Source: Spongospora subterranea f. sp. subterranea
Taxonomy: Eukaryota; Endomyxa: Phytomyxea; Phytomyxea; Plasmodiophorida
Direction: 5' to 3'
Assembly: GCA_049724395.1 (NCBI GenBank)
Contig: JAUGWO010000128.1
Span: 186,001 to 250,000, forward strand
DNA length: 64,000 nucleotides
The position numbers and the translations under genes are program-made. A model generated the notes under the pieces. It saw nothing but the letters and a program-made list of their open reading frames with translations, did no database searches and was not told where the DNA came from. How positions within the stretch are numbered: the first letter of the stretch is position 1; every line of letters begins with the position of its first letter. Shown here one piece after another: positions 60,127-64,000 of this stretch.

Positions 60127-61042
60127 CTTTATTCCACGTATGGGGTGTACTTCAGTGCTTTATTCCACGTATGGGGTGTACTTAAGTGCTTTATTCCACG
60201 TATGGGGTGTACTTCAGTGCTTTATTCCACGTATGGGGTGTACTTAAGTGCTTTATTCCACGTATGGGGTGTACTTCAGTGCTTTATTCCACGTATGGGG
60301 TGTACTTAAGTGCTTTATTCCACGTATGGGGTGTACTTAAGTGCTTTATTCCACGTATGGGGTGTACTTAAGTGCTTTATTCCACGTATGGGGTGTACTT
60401 CAGTGCTTTATTCCACGTATGGGGTGTACTTAAGTGCTTTATTCCACGTATGGGGTGTACTTCAGTGCTTTATTCCACGTATGGGGTGTACTTAAGTGCT
60501 TTATTCCACGTATGGGGTGTACTTAAGTGCTTTATTCCACGTATGGGGTGTACTTAAGTGCTTTATTCCACTTATGGGGTGTACTTCAGTGCTTTATTCC
60601 ACGTATGGGGTGTACTTAAGTGCTTTATTCCACGTATGGGGTGTACTTTCAGTGCTTTATTCCACGTATGGGGTGTACTTCAGTGCTTTATTCCACGTAT
60701 GGGGTGTACTTAAGTGCTTTATTCCACGTATGGGGTGTACTTAAGTGCTTTATTCCACGTATGGGGTGTACTTCAGTGCTTTATTCCACGTATGGGGTGT
60801 ACTTAAGTGCTTTATTCCACGTATGGGGTGTACTTAAGTGCTTTATTCCACGTATGGGGTGTACTTAAGTGCTTTATTCCACGTATGGGGTGTACTTAAG
60901 TGCTTTATTCCACGTATGGGGTGTACTTAAGTGCTTTATTCCACGTATGGGGTGTACTTAAGTGCTTTATTCCACGTATGGGGTGTACTTAAGTGCTTTA
61001 TTCCACATATGGGGTGTACTTAAGTGCTTTATTCCACGTATG
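60127..61042 (+). repeat. Satellite array, 31-bp unit, about 29.5 copies
   Basis: The unit reads CTTTATTCCACGTATGGGGT plus GTACTTAAGTG. Two main variants (TTAAG and TTCAG) alternate in a non-random pattern, and single-base variants occur (CACTTATGG at 60573, a TTTCAG insertion at about 60650, CACATATGG near 61012). The array starts exactly at the right target duplication of the MULE. Confidence 0.98.
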
Positions 61043-61043
61043 A

Positions 61044-61391
61044 AGTAGTGGTATGGTCTCTATTCACAACATACCTTACGATCCGGCACTGTTCCGGGAG
61101 CAACCGCGGTCGTCGAAATGGGCAACTGTCTGTGGCAGCAGACAATTACAACGGGCTCATCCCGGCTATGAAGATTAACAAGCTGTGAGGCCTTTTTTTT
61201 TTAATAAATATTATTGTATCAAGCGTTCATATATCACGAATACATAGTAGTGCAACACAGGTATAAAAACGTATATATTTTGCAACTTTACAAAAGAAAA
61301 AATGCATCTGTACGAAACTCAGAGCTCAAGTTTCAGCAGGTGTGTGGTAATTTGACTCGATGAGTCTGTGAATAGGGACCATACCACGACT
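61044..61391. mobile_element. Short TIR element (MITE-like), about 350 bp
   Basis: Inverted ends of about 25 bp: AGTAGTGGTATGGTCTCTAT at 61044 and its near-inverse at 61366-61391 (ATAGGGACCATACCACGACT, two mismatches). The interior is AT-rich and non-coding. No target duplication is visible, so the superfamily is open. It abuts the end of the satellite array. Confidence 0.6.
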
Positions 61392-61813
61392 TTCCACTGG
61401 ACTAACTACCCTTATCTGGAAGTGCTTCAGCTGTCTGCGTATAGTTTACAAACGAATGTACCGGGTCAGTTTACCTCAGGTTTCACCCTTGAAGACGACT
61501 CCCTTTCTCTACAGACTCTCCTTGTCTACAATATGATATCTACCGGGCTACTCAACCGCGTGGCCTCCATCAAAAGTGCAAAGTGATCAGAAGTGATCAC
61601 CATTCGATCCTCCCGGAATCTCAAACAAGAGGAGACGTAATGGGCACAGAAAATCAGAGTCTCTTGACCCGTCACAATCAGGTGCTGAAACGTGAGAAGT
61701 GGCCAAGCTGTTAAACATCACATTCCTAAATGGTCATTAATATCCTGGGTCGAATCTGGCCAAGTCAAGAGTAATTATCACATTCAATACCTGCTTCTTG
61801 ACTCGGATTTGGA
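61392..61813. other. Upstream region of ADA
   Basis: About 420 bp with no feature beyond a short open frame lacking a domain. The promoter of ADA is expected here. Confidence 0.4.
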
Positions 61814-63001
61814 ATGGATAACGACTTGGCAATGCTGAGCCGGCTGCCAAAAGTGGAACTGCATTGTCATCTGGATGGGACGGTCAGGGATTCCTTAATC
61901 TTTGATACTGCGATTCGTAGAGGCATACCGCTTCCCGAAGACGTTAATTGTCCCGCTGACTTGAGAAAATACACCGCTGTTGACGTGTCGTGTGGATCGT
62001 TAACCGAGTTTCTAAAACCATTTCAGTTCTTAACCCCGTATCTGAAGGGCGATAAAACTGCCCTTCGTCAAATGGCACTTGACGCTTGTGAAGACTTTGC
62101 CACACATAACATTATGTATTTTTCATGGTTTTGTTTTGCACCGTTGAGTTTGATAGGTTTAATGATAGATATGCCGAGATAAGATATTCACCTCATCTCT
62201 TTTCTGACCTCGAGTTCACTCCTGAAACCGTCGTGAGCACCATAACTGATGCGTTGCGAGAAGGTTCTGACAAGTTTGGAATACAAGTCAGCACGATCCT
62301 TTGTGCATTAAGACATTTTCCTGCATGGACAAAGGAAGTAGTCGATCTTGCTCATATGTATCGCGAACATGGTGTTGTTGGCATTGATCTTGCTGGTGAT
62401 GAAAGGTCTCATGATCGAATATAGCGTGTCAACCTCAACTAACATGGGCATAATTTAGACATTCTTCACTGCCTCACGCCGTCGAGTTTGCTAGGGCGAA
62501 GTCGTTGAATATCCATATAACTGCACATGCGGGTGAAATATCAGGACAGGTGCGTATGCTGCATGAGGCTATCATCAATGTCGAATCAAGTAAATATAGG
62601 AAATCATGCTTGTTGCTAAAAACCTTCACGCTGAAAGAATTGGTCATGGATATCACTGTGTGAACGACGTCGAACTATTCAACTTTGTGAAAAACAGTAA
62701 ATTGCACATGGAATGCTGTCTCACCTCGTCATTATGCACTCGTGCTTTTGTTGGCAGTCTCAAGGATCATCCAGTAATAACGTTCAATCGTCATTCGGTC
62801 TCATTTTCACTCAACACTGATGATCCACATATTTGTTCAACGAATCTGAATCTTGAGCTTCAACTTGCATTAAATGAGATCGGAATGAATCTGAATGATG
62901 TCGCTAATTGTTTGGTGAACGCTGTTAATGCGTCGTTCATTCCTGAACGCGAACGCAACAAATTACTTCAAAAGGTCCTATCTGGAATCCAAAATGTATA
63001 G
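61814..63001 (+). CDS. ADA: Adenosine deaminase (ADA/adenosine aminohydrolase family)
   Basis: ADA hydrolyses adenosine (or deoxyadenosine) to inosine and ammonia in purine salvage. Start ATG 61814 gives MDNDLAMLSRLPKVELHCHL, with the zinc ligands in HCHLDG. Then come NIIYAEIRYSPHLFSDLEFT, VGIDLAGDERHSSLPHAVEF, the catalytic HAGE in HITAHAGEISGQ, the zinc-ligand box AERIGHGYHCV, and SFSLNTDDP with the catalytic aspartates. The protein ends in KVLSGIQNV-stop at 63001. Three introns (about 54, 49 and 51 nt) restore these blocks. All catalytic motifs are present, so the enzyme should be active. Confidence 0.94.
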
Positions 63002-64000
63002 TGTCCAACTGGGTTCCATCCCAATCAACAAATAGGCAAATAAATATTGTAGCAACCACACAAATTTCCATCGTTTCTCTACGATTGTTCTTTAGAAAAT
63101 GAAATAATTTCATGTATTGGAGCAAGCCCCATGGCGGGCGTTTCAATGGTCCCTCGCCAGCGCCGCCACGTTGCTCAATCAAAATAATTACGTCTCCACT
63201 TGAATAGTTTCGCAAGTGGAAACAACGACATTTCGACAGAAACGGGTTTTCACAAAATATTTCAACAATTGGAGAGAAGGGGACAAAAACTGAACGTAAG
63301 AGTTCTCAAAGAGAGTGGTACAAATCTCCTTCTATCAACCGAAAATGAGTTACTCGCATTTTAATGGAAATTCAAGATCGGCTTGGGCTGAAGCCTGGTG
63401 GGTCAAACACTTCCATCCAATGCTTTGGATCTTTGAATGGGCTGTGAATTTACTGGGTCCATCTCGATATTTGAAAACCGACGAAACAATATACCATCGC
63501 GGACCCCAAGCAAGATGATAAAAGGGGCCACCAAACTTGCTTGGAACATCTCATGTGCGACCCATAACTGTACAGTCTTTTTGTCGTCCTCGATTCTAGG
63601 ACGAACCGATTTTCCAGGCACGATACTGATAAAAAACATAGTAAAACACCAACTAGTTGCTGTTGTCTAGGAAAAGCATGGCCAAGGAACAGAGGTTGTC
63701 GTCAGCGACGATACATTTACCGACTTTCCAGCACCTTGAATGTTGGCAAGTGCTTCAGCTGCTGGTGCAGAACCTGAACCGCAATCTGTGAACCTTTAGA
63801 TGAATTTTTTTGCTGAATTTTCAAAGGGGTTGACGATTATAACAAAGCTGTCGTTGGGGAACATGTATTCCCTTTGCAAATTCGTGGAGACGAGGTGTAA
63901 AAAATTAATGCAGGTGGACCGCCTGTCTGCATTACTTTAAGGGTGGAGTTGCGATTGAGTTTTCGGCTAATGCTGTTAAGGAGGATGGTGCTCCTATTCC
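63002..64000 (+). other. Right edge, partial unassigned gene
   Basis: A plus-strand frame at 63348-63518 (MSYSHFNGNSRSAWAEAWWV, Trp-rich) and later stretches (VVVSDDTFTDFPAP, 63.7 kb) may be exons of a gene running off the right edge. I recognise no domain. Confidence 0.3.

Noticed and set aside
60088-60868. Repeated short open frames such as SALFHVWGVL in the satellite
   Set aside because: They result from the repeated 31-bp unit and have no domain or codon signal.
60127-61042. CRISPR-like look of the 31-bp repeats
   Set aside because: Units are directly abutting with no spacers, and the genome is eukaryotic.

Overview
The window is nuclear DNA of a eukaryote. Conserved eukaryotic genes are split by short GT-AG introns, mostly about 40-63 nt, and there are no operons or Shine-Dalgarno-led genes. 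The gene set includes COG4, PEX16, SNF8/VPS22, MED6, TFIIH p62, SEC24, WDR48, PIG-H, lysyl-tRNA synthetase, complex I 24-kDa subunit and adenosine deaminase. It implies a protist with a Golgi, peroxisomes, ESCRT-II, GPI anchoring and a respiring mitochondrion. A compact genome with short introns and plant-type mariner elements would fit a plant-associated protist such as a plasmodiophorid rhizarian. That placement is an inference and no marker gene here proves it.

Layout. 1-1058: LRR protein (-), running off the left edge. 3.0-7.2 kb: PEX16 (+) and COG4 (-), convergent. 7.7-8.3 kb: an unrecognised gene. 9.3-11.4 kb: secreted L-type lectin and an ankyrin protein. 11.5-13.8 kb: VTT/TVP38-type membrane protein and SNF8 (both -). 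14.6-16.4 kb: membrane-anchored SET-domain protein. 17-18.5 kb: decayed piggyBac-like transposon. 18.6-19.3 kb: MED6. 19.9-21.9 kb: two plant-type mariner copies, tail to tail. 23.2-23.9 kb: C2H2 zinc-finger protein. 26.3-27.3 kb: fossil LTR-element fragments in inverted arrangement. 27.6-30.3 kb: KARS and NDUFV2, convergent. 31.1-31.7 kb: PIG-H. 32.4-34.5 kb: TFIIH p62. 34.8-36.4 kb: secreted six-hairpin glycosidase-like protein. 36.9-38.4 kb: PH-domain protein. 38.7-43.8 kb: gag-like fossil, a 3.1-kb array of an 18-bp minisatellite, and a palindrome with 590-bp arms. 44.4-45.5 kb: mariner element with plant Stowaway-type ends. 46.7-48.2 kb: O-fucosyltransferase-like membrane protein. 48.5-53.9 kb: SEC24 and WDR48, convergent with about 30 bp between stop codons. 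56.3-58.0 kb: fossil retroelement pieces. 58.3-60.1 kb: foldback MULE with a 9-bp target duplication, abutting a 29-copy 31-bp satellite and a MITE. 61.8-63.0 kb: adenosine deaminase.

The host genes are housekeeping: secretory traffic (COG4, SEC24, SNF8, PIG-H, O-FucT, VTT), transcription (MED6, TFIIH), translation (KARS), respiration (NDUFV2), peroxisome assembly (PEX16), purine salvage (ADA) and deubiquitinase control (WDR48). They sit in compact convergent pairs separated by islands of degraded mobile DNA. Almost every mobile element here occurs as a diverged inverted pair. Introns were placed by eye from GT-AG signals and frame continuity with family motifs, so exon borders are provisional.
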